Shown: in pieces, positions 32,890 to 45,316 of the stretch
Layout of the letters: every line of letters starts with the position of its first letter
How positions within the stretch are numbered: position 1 is the first letter of the stretch
NCBI RefSeq assembly: GCF_963678635.1
Contig: NC_087069.1
Span: forward strand, 9,631,206-9,695,205
Reading direction: 5' to 3'
DNA: 64,000 nt
From: Symsagittifera roscoffensis
Taxonomy: Eukaryota > Xenacoelomorpha > Acoela > Convolutidae
Translations under genes and position numbers: made by a program
Notes under the pieces: generated by a model
What the model saw: only the letters and a program-made list of their open reading frames with translations
Databases searched by the model: none
What the model was told of the DNA's origin: nothing

Positions 32890-34232
32890 GACCCCTCCGA
32901 CAAACTCTCGGCTGTAAAAAAAGGTTAATTTACTCCCCACTATCTTTTCATATAAGCAATTGTTATATTTTTTTAATAAAATTTTTCAATACTGAGGCTT
33001 GAGCATAATAGAGTTGCTCTGAAATTAAAGTTGGCCTTATTAAAGGGACAAAAAATAATTAAGAAAAGAGAAAAATAATCACAGAAAAAAAGGAAAAACA
33101 GAAAAACAAAACAAAAAACAGCACCACTAATTTATAATCCAAGCCTATTAATTTTGCGTGTACTTACATTTTACCCGGCCAGGTTCTCAGACCACTCGCT
33201 TTCTTTGAAAATTGAAAAACTTAAAAACTTCGACGACAGAATAGTTTTTTGTAAAAGACTTTAAATTCGCGGGTAATTCAACAACTTTTTTTGGTCCTCA
33301 TTTTTGATAATTTTTTATTCTTAAGCAAACAAAATCTTGAATCTTAAAGTAGCGCACTTTGCATTTTCCTCATTTTGATTAGAATTTGGGCGAAGTGACA
33401 CTGCCTAATTTTCTTAGGACCTAATTAGTATTCCTTTCCCTGATTTTAGATTTGTCTCAGTGCTCTAAACTATATTTTCAGCAGCTAATTATCGGAAAAT
33501 ATCGCATTTCGAATGAATTATTTTGCTCTGAACTGTCGATAACGCAAATCTATTTCTTACCTATTGGTCTTTTATCAATTTTTACCTGGTGTTCAGTCAA
33601 ACGAATCGCAAAAAGAAAAAAAAAAGAGTTGTTTATTTCTTGAAGCGCAAAAAAAAGCCGATGAGCGGAAATCAATAAATCCAGAATCGCAAAAAAAGTG
33701 TACAGTAAATTACCTGTTTCACTTGTTACTTACATTTTTGATTAGTGTTTACATTATTTACTTCTGTTTACAGGAAATATTTTACATCTGAGCGATGGAG
33801 TTGAAAATCCCATCGACATTCATTTATCTAATCGTCTGCAAATTGGAAAAGTGGTAAGTGACTTTCAGATAAATTTTTTATCCAAAATGTCAATTTTTGC
33901 TGATTATCACTGATAACAAATTAATGGCTCTGTTTAAAACATAAGGCAAGGAGCTGTAACTGAAACGACTTATATTTAACAAACATGAAAATAAAACACT
34001 CGAAAATTTAGACCTGGAATTAGATGCAAAAATTAGTTTTTAATAGGCAAGGGCTCAAGTTTGTGACGTCACACTCATTTTATGGGATACTGATACCACT
34101 GCGGCAATTTTTAGTGCGAAATTTACCAGGAGGTTTTCTTTGGATCTCTTTTACTATTCCCTTATTGCCAAAATTCGCTAGTTGAGACAAAATCTGCTCA
34201 CGTTCAATTGTATATTTAGTTGTCTAAAGGGT
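32890..34232. other. No gene seen
   Basis: AT-rich sequence with short frames only. No repeat or motif was recognised. Confidence 0.5.
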
Positions 34233-35626
34233 TGCTTATCATTACGAGGCCAAAATGTGAATTTTGTGAATTGTAAGCGGACTCCACAACAGGCCAAAAT
34301 TAGGTTTGTCCTGAATTCATCCGCAAACCATGCTCCTTTCTTTGATCTTCTTTGCTGCTCTGGACTCCACGGACAAACAGCTTAAACACTGTATTACTGC
34401 TCAAAATCGCTCCAAAAACAGACAATTTTGCGGAATGCGTTGAAAAGTTTGTGGAAACCGCAACAAAATATCAGAATCCGGAACAGTTTGTGGAGTCCAT
34501 GAACAAAAACTAATATATTCGTTTAGTAAATTCGAGCTGTCGTGCAATCCGCAACCGTAACTGGAATCCGCAAAATGTACGCGAATTCCGCAAACTGTAA
34601 GAGAATTCCGCAAATTGCTTAGAACTGGAATTAGCAACTCAATTAGAACAAAAAAGAAGCATCAAAATTTCAAATTGGAATGATTGAATTTTCCTGAAAA
34701 AATAGGCGTTGATAGTGAACGGTTTAAATCTCCATTCTAATCGTTTTATTACGGATTCCGCTACGAGTGACTATAGGTAGTTGTTCTGAATTTTGCAAAA
34801 GCAAGCGGATTCAACATACTGTAAGCGGATTTCTCAAAATGTAAGCAGAATCAGCAAATTGTTTAGACCTGGAAAAACTAGACCTGGAATTGGCAATTTA
34901 ATTAGAACAAAAAAATGCGTCAAAAATTCCACTTGGAAGGAATGAATTTTCCAGAAATAAATTGCGTTAATAGTAAACGGTTTAAACCTCCATTCTAATC
35001 GTTTTATTACGGATTCCGCTACGAGTGACTATAGGTAGTTGTTCTGAATTTTGCAAAAGCAAGCGGATTCAACATACTGTAAGCGGATTCCTCAAAATGT
35101 AAGCAGAATCCGCAAATTGTTTAGACCTGGAAAAACTAGACCTGGAATTGGCAATTTAATTAGAACAAAAAAATGCGTCAAAAATTCCACTTGGAAGGAA
35201 TGAATTTTCCAGAAATAAATTGCGTTAATAGTAAACGGTTTAAACCTCCATTCTAATAGATTTATTGTGGATTCCGCAACGAGCAAAGATAGGTAGTTAT
35301 TCTGGATTCCGCAAATGTAAGCAGATTCCACAAACTATAAGCGGATTTTGCAAATTGTTGGCGGAATCTGCAGATTGTGAGCGAATTGTGCACTAATTTG
35401 CGGAATATACTTACTTTTGCTTACATTTGCGGAATCTAGAACAACTATCTATATTTGCTCGTTGAAGAATCCGTATTGAAATGATTAGGTTATACCTTAG
35501 GCAAAATGCTATAATGATTTTGGTCTAAACCGTTTTGTAACCGTTTACTATTGACGCGTATAACTTCTCGAAAATTCAATCATTCCGTCTTTTTTGTTCT
35601 AAGTACATTGCTACTAAAATGAAAAA
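34233..35626. repeat. Foldback repeat with 258-bp tandem units
   Basis: Three directly repeated units of exactly 258 bp (landmark CATTCTAAT at 34733, 34991 and 35249) contain phrases such as ACGGATTCCGCTACGAG, GCAAGCGGATTCAACATACT, AGACCTGGAATTGGCAATTT and ATAGTAAACGGTTTAAACC. The first two units are almost identical. An inverted copy follows at about 35395-35625, seen as TGCTTACATTTGCGGAATCT, ACCGTTTACTATTGACGCG and CGAAAATTCAATCATTCC, so the region can fold back on itself. The left edge begins ATTACGAGGCCAAAATGTGA, the terminal phrase of the small inverted-repeat family at 18.7 and 21.2 kb. The 79-codon minus frame at 35092-35331 lies within a unit and is not treated as a gene. Confidence 0.7.
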
Positions 35627-36203
35627 TTGAAAAATTAGTTCATACTTTATTGTGCGGATAAAAAATTTTTAGCAAAAATGAAAAAAAAATTCTTTCAAGT
35701 TTTTTGGAAGTTTTATAGATTTGGAAAACTACTGTACGTTTTTCCAAGAAACTGTGTCGAATAAATTTTTTCGAGTCAACCTTTTCCTTTCAACTGATTT
35801 TTATTTTTTCAATTTTATGCAACTGTAGGTCAAAAAGGTCGAAAAAATCTAGGCCCATTAATTTCAAGTGCTGGTTAAAAGAACTAGACTCATCGTATTG
35901 GGCTTATATTCTATCAGCTCATAAAATGCGGACTACTTCGTATTTTGGATCGAAAGTGTAGTGATGAGATTTTTTTTTTAATTTTCGAAAAAAAATTATT
36001 TTGTTGTTTTCTTTAAATTATTCCTCCAGATGCAACATAAAACAGGAAACCTTTTGCATCTGGTAAAATAATTTCTCTCAGTTCAGTTTGAATTAATCAA
36101 AATCATCGTTCACAATTTTATAGTACAAAACACATTGCGCGATAAATATCGCAATTAGATTTAATGTCGTTTGTCGAAGTAGTTTTAACTACGAACAAAA
36201 AAC
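35627..36203. other. No gene seen
   Basis: AT-rich sequence without recognisable features. Confidence 0.5.
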
Positions 36204-36380
36204 AACAAGACTGCTCGTGTCAGGGTTCCAACTGCCTGTTAAGGTTTTAAGATCAGTGTTTTTTGATTAAATTTTTAAAAAATCTGTCCAAAATGGCTAG
36301 TCAAAAAGTCAAAATTTGTCTGAAGAAAAAAATCACCCCGAGCACAAATATTCCGTTACTTTCGTTACGAAAGTCGTAAC
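36204..36380 (-). repeat. Hairpin-ended repeat, short deleted copy
   Basis: Starts AACAAGACTGCTCGTGTCAG and ends GTTACGAAAGTCGTAAC. Both ends match the full copy at 52564-53094, but about 350 bp of the interior are missing; only the TCTGAAGAAAAAAATCACC and CCGAGCACAAATATTCCG end section remains. It looks like an internal deletion derivative that keeps both ends. Confidence 0.7.
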
Positions 36381-38394
36381 AAAACAATCACGGTTAAATA
36401 GGGTCTTAACTGTTCTAATATCTCTTAAATGTAATCTGAGTCAAATAACCATGTTTGAGATATTAAATTTATACTTTTCGGACAGTGAATGGCGTATTTA
36501 TGGTTTTACAGTTCGGCTGACTATATCTGCTTTTTCTAGGGTTTATAATTTTCTTTTATTTCAATTCATGGTTGTGGTTTCTTGCATTTTGTGCATTGCG
36601 TTTTGAAAACATGCCGAGTACCTTTGATTTTTACAGCTACGGTCAAAATGCCTTTTATTAAATGTTTTGCTTTATTTTACTACTAAGATACTATTCAGAT
36701 TACGGAGGTTAATTTCGCTTCTTAAGGAATTATCCTTATTAAAAATGCATCATGGCACCAATAGTTTCGAAACGTCTAAAAGCAAAAAAAGCCTTCCCAC
36801 CTACTATCGGAAATCAAATGGAGACGCATTTCGTTGTGCAGCGCTTTTGTATTTCGCTGCTTTTTTTCAGTTTTGAAGGGAGGTTTCTCAAAAGCAAGGC
36901 TGTTTAATAAGTGATACTCTGTTGTCTATAAAACATCTACACAGATCTAGAGTAAACTCGAATATGCATAATTAAATATCGACTCAAATTTTTTCAGCCT
37001 TATAATTTTTAATGACCATTCGATTTGAATATTGTTGAAAAAAAAAGAAAAACTAAATTTCAGAAGCAAGCAGGCAAAATGCAGCTGGACAATCGGCCTT
37101 AAAAACTTTTGAAGTGATTTTTTGACCCCTTCAGATATAAAAAAAATCATTCAAAGTCCTTTAAACAGCAGCATGTTGAGCAGCACAAATTTTACGAACC
37201 ATCTATATATCCTCTTGGAAATGCTAGTATCATCTACTGTTAGAGCCTTCAAACATAAACTATGTATATTTGTGATTTCTACAAAAAATTAAGAATTACA
37301 AAAAAAAACATTCAAATAAAGGCGTGGCTACAAAAAGGGTCTGAGACGTGCCACAGGCATTGAATTGTTTCCGAATTTAATTTCACTTGAATTTTATTTT
37401 TCTTCAAGCCTTAAGGGCGCTATTTTTTGCAGCTTCCCAAACCGATTAACATCTACCAACAAAGAATTGTAGTCTTCATTCTGAAGGAAAATGAAATATC
37501 ACCCCAATTCAAACAATAAGAATATAAGAGTTCCTTCCAAATTGAAAAAGGTTTTCTTTTATTCGGAGAAGTTTACAAATTTGATCTGCTGAAGCACATT
37601 TGCAATCGCTTATTGTCTTCCCAAATTAACCCGGCCATACAAAATATTTAGATGTGATACTGAGTTTTTTGCAATCAGCTTTGAATACCGATGTCGATTT
37701 TACAGTACTCTTTTGTGGTACATTAAAAGGTAGAAATCGAAAGTTTGATCGGCCGAAATCATAACACCAAAATTCGTACAACATCTTTCTTTCCTTGTCA
37801 CGCGCAAACTTGAAGTAAATGTCAAGCAAATGTCAACTGAAAGCAAATTTTTGGGGAAAACAGAAAACATTTTTGGGTCAACAGTCATTTTTATTTTATA
37901 TTTTATTGTATAGAATAACCACCCCTTTTAGAAAAATCATTGGTTACGTATGTGAGTATGAGAATTGTGTACCTAGTATCAGAACTATTCCGTTTTTAAA
38001 ACTTCCTTCCCATCAAGCTGTACCTAGACGTCTCACAAAGAACAGTCTGGAAAGATGGCTTCCATAAAGTTGATTAAAAATTTTACTTGGAGACGATCCG
38101 ATGCCAGAGTAAAAAATATATAAAATGAATCCGCAGACAACCAGAGGAAAACACGACATTTAGGTGCCTTTGAAGCGTCTTTAACTAAAATAAACAAAAG
38201 AATTTAATTCAAATAGAGCAAACATTTAGACACGATGATTTAAGTTTTGCTTTATGTGAAATGCAGAGCCCCTGTCATTTAAATCTAGAATAATTTCGTC
38301 GTGGACTCAATTTTATATCAGGCCGAAGCCAATTTTAACGTTATTCGGTTGAAATTTTGACGAAATATTCGACAGAAAAAGAAGAAAGTTTCTT
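36381..38394. other. No gene seen
   Basis: AT-rich. Frames of up to 96 codons at 36316-36606 partly overlap the repeat end and have no recognisable motif. Confidence 0.5.
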
Positions 38395-38760
38395 TTTTTT
38401 TACTTGTACACCTCCCAAACACGCTAATGTAAACTAAAAAGGGATGAAATTAGCGTCTTGTATCCTAATAATACGACCAAATGACTTGCCTCTATTCAAT
38501 TTGGAATGCATTTATCTGACGCTTATGCGTCTTGTAAAAAAGCAATATATCGCGCGTTAGTCATTCCAGATTAGCCGAAATAGAAAATTTCGAACTCCAA
38601 GCTGTACGAAAAATGGTCAGAGGTGATTTTCTTATCTTGAGCTCAGGAAAATAATATCTTTCGAATACTTTAGACAAATTCCGTCAAAAATGCTCAGTTA
38701 AACAGTTGTTACATGACTGATAAACAACCCAACCCCAAGCATAAATACTTCGTGCTTCGA
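38395..38760 (-). repeat. Hairpin-ended repeat, partial diverged copy
   Basis: Landmarks shared with 52564-53094 in order: a C-rich ACACGC(C/T) phrase, CAATTTGGAATG against CAATTTGGAACG, CGCTTATGCGTC against CGCTTACGCGTT, ATATATCGCGCGTTA, ATGGTCAGAGGTGAT, TTGAGCTCAGGA, TTCCGTCAAAAATG. The conserved CAGGGCTTCGCCCTG end is not evident. Confidence 0.55.
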
Positions 38761-39413
38761 AATTTGGAACAAAATCATTTCAAAGCCATTACGTTTTCTA
38801 AAACAGTTTGAAGCAAAAAAAAATCAAAAAAATTGCTCTATTCGGAACTATGCAACAAACAAAAACATAAAAAGTACAGAAACAAAAAAAGATCATCAAA
38901 AAAAAATGCTCTGTGTGGAAACAAAAACAGAACAACTTTCAAATCTGTTGTCAAATTTCCCCCCACGCGCAGTGTCAAGTACAAAATCAAAAATCTCTCA
39001 TCCAGGAACAAGTTTTTTGGATCAATCAGGTTGCCTCAAATCGCTTCGGAATGATTTAGGATTCCGCACATTACATTTAAATTTTAAAAAAAAACATGTA
39101 AAGAGCGCAATTTAAATATGCTGAATTTGGCAGTTTGCGAAGAATAATGGACGGTGAAATTTTTGATATCGATGTGTGAATAATTTATATTATTCAAATG
39201 AAAAAAAAATCCCTCTAGAGTTGCTAAGTGAGTCAAACTGATCTTAATTGAAAAAAAAAGTTCGGACAAAACCAGGTATGATCGTTGTACAACTGAGATT
39301 TTCTTTGAAAACAGACCTATAACGTGCCTGTTTTGCACCTGCACGAAAAGTGAATCAAGCAAGTATTTTGTAAATTGAGCAAATTCTCAGAAAAAAGTTT
39401 GTTGATACGACTA
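38761..39413. other. No gene seen
   Basis: A/T-rich sequence with overlapping short frames and no recognisable motif. Confidence 0.5.
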
Positions 39414-39910
39414 CCCGGGTTGACCCCCGTACAACAAAATGCTTATCATACAATTCCTTACAAAAAAGGCTTATCATACAATTTCTTGTATGAGTTCCAG
39501 GGGACAAAAGCTTTTCATTAAGTTTCAGTTTATGAAAACTGTGTGATGAGCGTGTTTACCATACAAAAATTTCCATTCTGAGGTTTTTTTAGTACTTATT
39601 TTAGTCGCTAAACCAGTTTTACCTGAAACCTGAAAAAGCCGTTTAACTTGATGGTTTGCTCATTTTCGGAAAATATTTGTGTTTATGTTCGGTACCAAAC
39701 ACAAATATGAAGCGAAACATTTAAAGATTTATAGGAAAAAAAAACTTTGACACATATTTCCATAGTGTGAAAAAACGCTTGCCATACATAGTTAATATAT
39801 GGAAAAAATGTTCATCATGTGATTTTTTTTCAACGCTTTTCATTCTACTGAATTAAAAAAAATTGTTTGATAAGCATTTTTCTAAACTGGAGTTGTATGA
39901 TAACCTTTTT
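39414..39910. repeat. Palindromic interspersed repeat, copy 2 (TATCATACAATT family)
   Basis: Starts CCCGGGTTGACCCCCGTACA, then carries GCTTATCATACAATTCC and GCTTATCATACAATTTC within 50 bp. Near the far end it has opposite-strand versions, TTGTTTGATAAGCATTTTTC at about 39862 and TTGTATGATAACC at about 39894. The ends are thus inverted copies of the same phrase, as in the 2.3-kb locus. Confidence 0.55.
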
Positions 39911-42366
39911 TCAACGAGGTTTTGCACATTTTTGCTCGGTTTGTTTTTTCTACTGTTCAAAGTTGACTCAAAACAGCTTGTTATGTTTACAAAACATAAT
40001 AATAAAGTTATAGTTGCTTTCAGCTGAAGTTAAAATTTTAATTAATTCGGCTCCGATCATCTTTGATACCAAAACTGGGGCTTGAAAGTGTCAGTTTGGC
40101 TGTTTTCTAACAATTAAAGCGCCATAAAATTCCGCTCCGTTTTTCGAGATTTAATTAAGGCAAACTAATTGACCTAAATTACTTTTTTAGAGGCGGAACT
40201 TTCTTTTTGTTCACTACATAGCGTGCGGCAAAACATTTATCTTTTCTTTGAAGTATCATCTGTTTTTTCTTCAATTCTTACTGATGAAAGAACATGTAGT
40301 CCTTTCAACACTTCAATTTTGTCTCAATAGTCAATTTGAAAACAGAAACTTATATTTTCTTTTAGTTTTTCTAGAGAAAAATCAGAGCCATATACTTTTT
40401 TTTTAGTTACAGCATTAAATTGCAGAAAACCGATGACAGCAAATTACTCACAAAAAAACGTTCAATAAAACAAGCAATTGTTCACCGACCCATTTTCTTC
40501 TATGAAAGTTGTGAAACATACTTTATCCTACAAATTGTTGTTTTTCCATTTTTGTTTAAAAATGTTTCTATAATTTGTTGTTTTGTGCAGTCGTTTTTTT
40601 TCGGTTGTTTTTGCCATGTTTTTTTTTGTCAGAATCTTTCGTTTTAGTTCAACTTAATGTAGCTTTTCCAAATCATATTTAATAGCCTGAAGAGTAATTA
40701 CTCGACTCAGGTTTTTTAAGTCAAAATAGCAATCACTCAGCAAATACAGTTAGATTATTGGTTTTTTCGTTTTTTTTTTAAGTTTGGCCTTAAAATAAGG
40801 AACGGTAAAAAAAATTGATTAAAAAATAACGAAAAATAATTACTATTTTTTTGTTTTCTGCTACACGTTAATAGAAAACTGAGATAAACTTATCAAAATT
40901 TCTATTATAAGGCCAAATTGCGCACATTGTCAATTGTAAGCGAATTCCGCAACATGCCAAAAACAGATTCCTGGCGAAATCTAAGTTTGCCGCGAACCTT
41001 CAAAAAAACCTTCTAGGAGCAACTAATGAACCATACTCATGAGGTTTCGAAAATATTTTTGAAGTTCGCGACAACTTTTGAAGTAAAGAATATATATTTT
41101 TTGCTAAAAAGACGGAGCTGTTTTTGTATGAGCCATTAAATGATATCCAAGTTTTTGCCCGCACAGACGAAAATCAGTGACATTCATAAGCTGAATAATG
41201 CATAATAATAGCACAAATTATACCCGTTAAGCTTATTCGTGGAAAATGGCGATTTAAAAATTTAATACAATTCGCCTTCAAAAAAAACCACTTCAAAATT
41301 CTTGACAAATGTTTCTTTTGTTCAAGAGCGATGATTGCTCTATTTATCTTTTTCTGTCCATTAATCAAATGCGCGTTATGGTTTTATCTATTTTGAGTTC
41401 TGTCGGTAGTTTCAGAAGATAAAACAAAACATAGGAAAATGCGGCAATTTCAGAGCATTAGCGCATTAGTTCTTGAATTTTATAAAAACAAAATATTTAT
41501 CATTTTATTTCGAAAAAATAATATATCATTGGGAAAATTTAATTCCAATTGCATTTTAAAAACCGAAAGCTGATATAATCGAAAACTAAATTGCTTGCCA
41601 GGATTGGTAAAACGGTTGATGAAATTTTGGTTTTCACCATTTTGCAAAACAATTTTGCAAAACTATTTCGCTATGCTTACTTTTGTTGCTAAAATGTTTT
41701 TGAAGTAAATCTTTTTTATCTGCAATTTTGACGCAGTTTTTAAGCATAATTTTTAATGATTGAATTTTATTTTACGGTGATAAAAACAAATAAGCCTTTA
41801 CAAGGTAATTAAAGACAAAATCTTACCGCCTCTGGTATAAATCAAACCGTGATGAAAAAGAGATGAGAAGCTTTGAAAGAGGGGCAAATCTGTTTAAAAC
41901 CAAACCCTTTCTTGTCATGGAGATTTGAAATGACACGGCAAAGCTCAGTTCATGACATTAAGACAGAATATATAGAAACGAAAGGCTTGTTCAGTCAAGC
42001 TGAAATCAGATTTTACTAAAGTTGAAAATTTTTTCGGTATTAAAAAACATCGAAGTCCTTAAACAATTATGAAAAAAAAAATCGCCGGCTGAATGAAAAA
42101 AACTTGTGTTAAGAAGATTTCAGTCACTCGAGTTTTCCTGTCGTATCAACCAAGTTTTTAGTTAAAAAATTTGACAATAAGTTTTTTACTCATTTCAATA
42201 TTTTTCTTTCATTTGATAGTCGGCCATGCTTTTTCAGAAGTTATATGAACACGCTGTTCTATTAACTATTCGAAGTATAAACCAGCTGAAAAAAAATTAC
42301 ATAATCGCTTTTTAATGTTATCGTAAGAATTATGTAACAATAGTAACTCACATGATTCAGAGATTG
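39911..42366. other. No gene; one fragment of the GGCCAAACTGTG family
   Basis: AT-rich. At about 40908-40985 TATAAGGCCAAATTGCGCAC, ATTGTCAATTGTAAGCGAAT and TCCGCAACATGCC form an end fragment of the small inverted-repeat family. No opposite end is visible nearby. Nothing else was recognised. Confidence 0.5.
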
Positions 42367-42374
42367 ATGTTATT

Positions 42375-42485
42375 CAGGGGCGGATCTAGGATTTTCTCGA
42401 GGGGGGGTGTTGGAGGGGGGGGGGGGGGGGGTGGCGTCTGCTTCTGCCGCCCCCCCCCCCCCCCTCCCCTCTAAATCCGCCCCTG
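42375..42485. mobile_element. hAT-type MITE, 111-bp short copy B
   Basis: Ends are CAGGGGCGGATCTAGG and, on the other strand, CAGGGGCGGATTTAGA. Flanking 8-mers are ATGTTATT (42367-42374) and ATGGTATT (42486-42493), 7 of 8 identical. The middle is almost only long G and C homopolymers around TGGCGTCTGCTTCTGCCG. The termini match copies A and C, so it is a deletion derivative. Confidence 0.85.
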
Positions 42486-43208
42486 ATGGTATTATCTTAA
42501 GTTAAGGCTGCGTTCTACACCTGGCTTGATTTCTTACACCGGGCTGGTTTTTTTCAATTCACATTTTCACTCAACACTTAATTGGATCAGTTACCGAAAA
42601 GATTTAATTCAAAAATCGAGAAGATGCCGAATAATTATTGCGACATGGTTTGCTCATACGTTTTAGCGGGTGCACTGATCAACTAAAAATTACTTTCTAA
42701 AAATAGATTTTCGCACCATGTTTTCACCAATGGGGTGGAATCATCGTTCCAGATTAGTAGATTTTTTGCAAAATCACTTCTCTTGCTTGAACTAGTCGAT
42801 CGAAGCTCTGACCACAAAACTTTCATTCAATTACCAAAGTTCGATTAAACACATTTCGATTAAATGACTTACTTCGTTCATCAAAACTGTTTGGTTGTAT
42901 CTTTTTTTGTCATTTCACAGATTTTTATATTTAATTTATCTCATAAAACACCTTTCACTTTTTTCATAAAACGGCCTTGTTCATAAACCTCAAAGTCAAT
43001 TGCTGTTCATCATAAAATTAAACTACCAGTTTTTACTCCTTGTGAAAAATTTTGCCTTTTTAAGTACAAACGAAAAAATATATATATTTAATTACACTTT
43101 TTGTATTCAGAAGTTATAAGGGGTTGAAACGATAAGTCAAATTGAGATAATAAACGCTCGATCTAACTCATCCTATAATAGAGTTATCGGCAGAATCAAT
43201 CATTCTTA

Positions 43209-43706
43209 TTGTTCCGAATTTCGTAAGGAAAGGTACGGAATACTTGTGCTTGGGGTGTTTTTTTTTCTTCAGACAAATTTCGACTTTTTATCAAGCCATT
43301 TTGACAGAATTTGTTATATCAATCGAAAAGTATGGTTGTCTTGCGCTTAAATTTTAAAAGATGTTTCAACTCGGATCATTTTTTCAAAATATTAAGGGAT
43401 TTAGAGGTTGCCATTTTGGCCAATTTGGCACAACTAACAATATATTTTGCGCTATTGAAGCGTAAGCGGAGATTAAATCCGTCTTAGAAATTGTTCCAAA
43501 ATGGTTAAAGCAATCTGATTCATCATACCTGATTTGTTAGTTCCACTTTGTACTTTATATGGCGTGTGAGGATCCTTTTCTCAAAAGATCTCAAATAAAA
43601 AAATCATTTTTTTTTCTCGTTAAAATCACTTTTTCATGTTATTAATGCTCCATAGACGTTAAACGGCAGTCGGAACAATCAGGGCTTCGCCCCGATATCA
43701 GCAGTG
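43209..43706 (+). repeat. Hairpin-ended repeat, near full-length copy
   Basis: Same orientation as 58762-59262. In order: GTTCCGAATTTCGTAAGGAA, ACTTGTGCTTGGGGTG, TTCTTCAGACAAATTTCGAC, TGGCCAATTTGGCACAACTA, GCGTAAGCGGAGATTAAATC, TACTTTATATGGCGTGTGAG, TGCTCCATAGACGTTAA, GCAGTCGGAACAATCAGGGC, TTCGCCCCGATATCAGCAG. Non-coding. Confidence 0.8.
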
Positions 43707-43789
43707 GTTTTTGAAATGAGACAAGTTTTTTTGTGTTTTTTGATTAATACCCCTTTCTACCAAGAACAAAGTCTTGCTTATAGTGTCTA

Positions 43790-44060
43790 GTATGGAAGTT
43801 TTATACCAAATATTTAGCCCGCATTCAAATTGGAACGGATTAAAGGCCTATTTGAGAACCGCTTACGCGTTCCCAGCACAGACAATTTTGCCTATTAGGT
43901 GTCTCAAATTGGCCATTTTGACAATTTTTACAGCCCGATAACATCTCGAGAAATGATCACAGGTAGAAAACAATACTCAGCTATGAAAGCACCAGTTTTT
44001 AAATGAAATGAAAATTTTGGTTCAAAAATGGCTAGGTACTAAGTCTAAATTGGTCTGGAA
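43790..44060 (-). repeat. Hairpin-ended repeat, partial copy in opposite orientation
   Basis: CGCTTACGCGTTCCCAGC, TCAAATTGGCCATTTTGACA, CCCGATAAC, AAATGATCACAGGTAGAAAA and AAAAATGGCTAGG follow the order of 52564-53094. It lies about 85 bp from the opposite-facing copy at 43209-43706. Confidence 0.55.
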
Positions 44061-45308
44061 TTAAAAAAAATGAACGCAATTAATCCGTCATTTTCATCAA
44101 AAGTGTGAGAGACAAAATCAAGAACTTGAAATCGCAAAACTTGAAAAAAAAGATGCTTCAAAAATAATATTTTTTGTCTACTTTTTTTGCACAACTCTTA
44201 TTAGTTTTGTTGACACACATTTTTTTCCATTGAAGCTCAGGAGCATTTGAAGCAATCAGGGAGTAAAATTGATAAGACAAACGTGTTTGAATTTTCGTGC
44301 AAAGACAAATATATCACAAAATGTGCCTTTTACTCTAAAATGAGACAATTTCAGTGCGTCGCCCTGATACGATCAACCTGGTTTTCTGAATTTCAAATAA
44401 GACCAGCCTATATGTCTCTCTCAGAGTTTGAATGGCTATAAAATAGCTAGCGTGATTTTTGATAAAGATTTTAAAAAAAACTTCAAAAAATATCAGAGAA
44501 GGAAATTGAATTGAATATATTATAGCGCGTAGATATAATTTCAGACGAATTAATCAAAACGTTACCTAAATCATCTAGTTAATCAGTTTTCGTCTTTTCC
44601 ATTTCGACTTCCCGGATTGTCTGTTCAATTTCCTGTTTTTTATGACTTGAGAAAATTGAGGACTAAATTTCCCGAACGCTGATATAATTTTCAGACTGAA
44701 TTTCCAGACCACATTTAATAACTTCAAAAGCATGTAAAATTTGGTACTGATTTTTTTTTCAACGGATTTTGATTTTTTTTTAATTTACTAAAATAAACAA
44801 TAAACATATTTTTAAGGCTTATTAAAGATGTTTAAAAAAACGTATTCCATGTAGTTAAAAAAACTACGAATCCGATTCAAATGTCACATAAAAACAACAA
44901 TTTTTGATTAATTGTGACAACAGCTATTGTTTCCTTGTTTTTGAAGCGTTGGAAACATGAGCTTTGGGCATGGATGTTGCTTATTTTTATTGCACGTTTA
45001 AGATTAGCAAGCTTATTGTTGTCTTTTTTCATACGAACGTTGGCAGCTTTTGTGGACAAATTTTGAACTTTTTACCACCTTTTTGCGATCAATCATTCAA
45101 AATTAATGCGCTCATACGTTTCTTTTCGTGTTGTTTTAAATGTGGTAAAAACTGCCATAAAAGATTGGGTTTAATTGGAACGGAAGCAAAAAGGATTTTA
45201 GTCATTGCATGTTAAATCATTACTGAAGTGTTTTTTTTTACAAAAATTAGCTGAACTTCTGAGTTAGCTACAACATGTGGAAACAATTCTTTTTATTTCA
45301 AAAGTATG
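44061..45308. other. No gene seen
   Basis: AT-rich with short frames only. Confidence 0.5.
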
Positions 45309-45316
45309 CAATGAAA

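Noticed and set aside
34233-35626. CRISPR-like array
   Set aside because: The repeats are 258-bp units with an inverted arm in animal-type DNA; there is no short repeat-spacer pattern and no cas gene.
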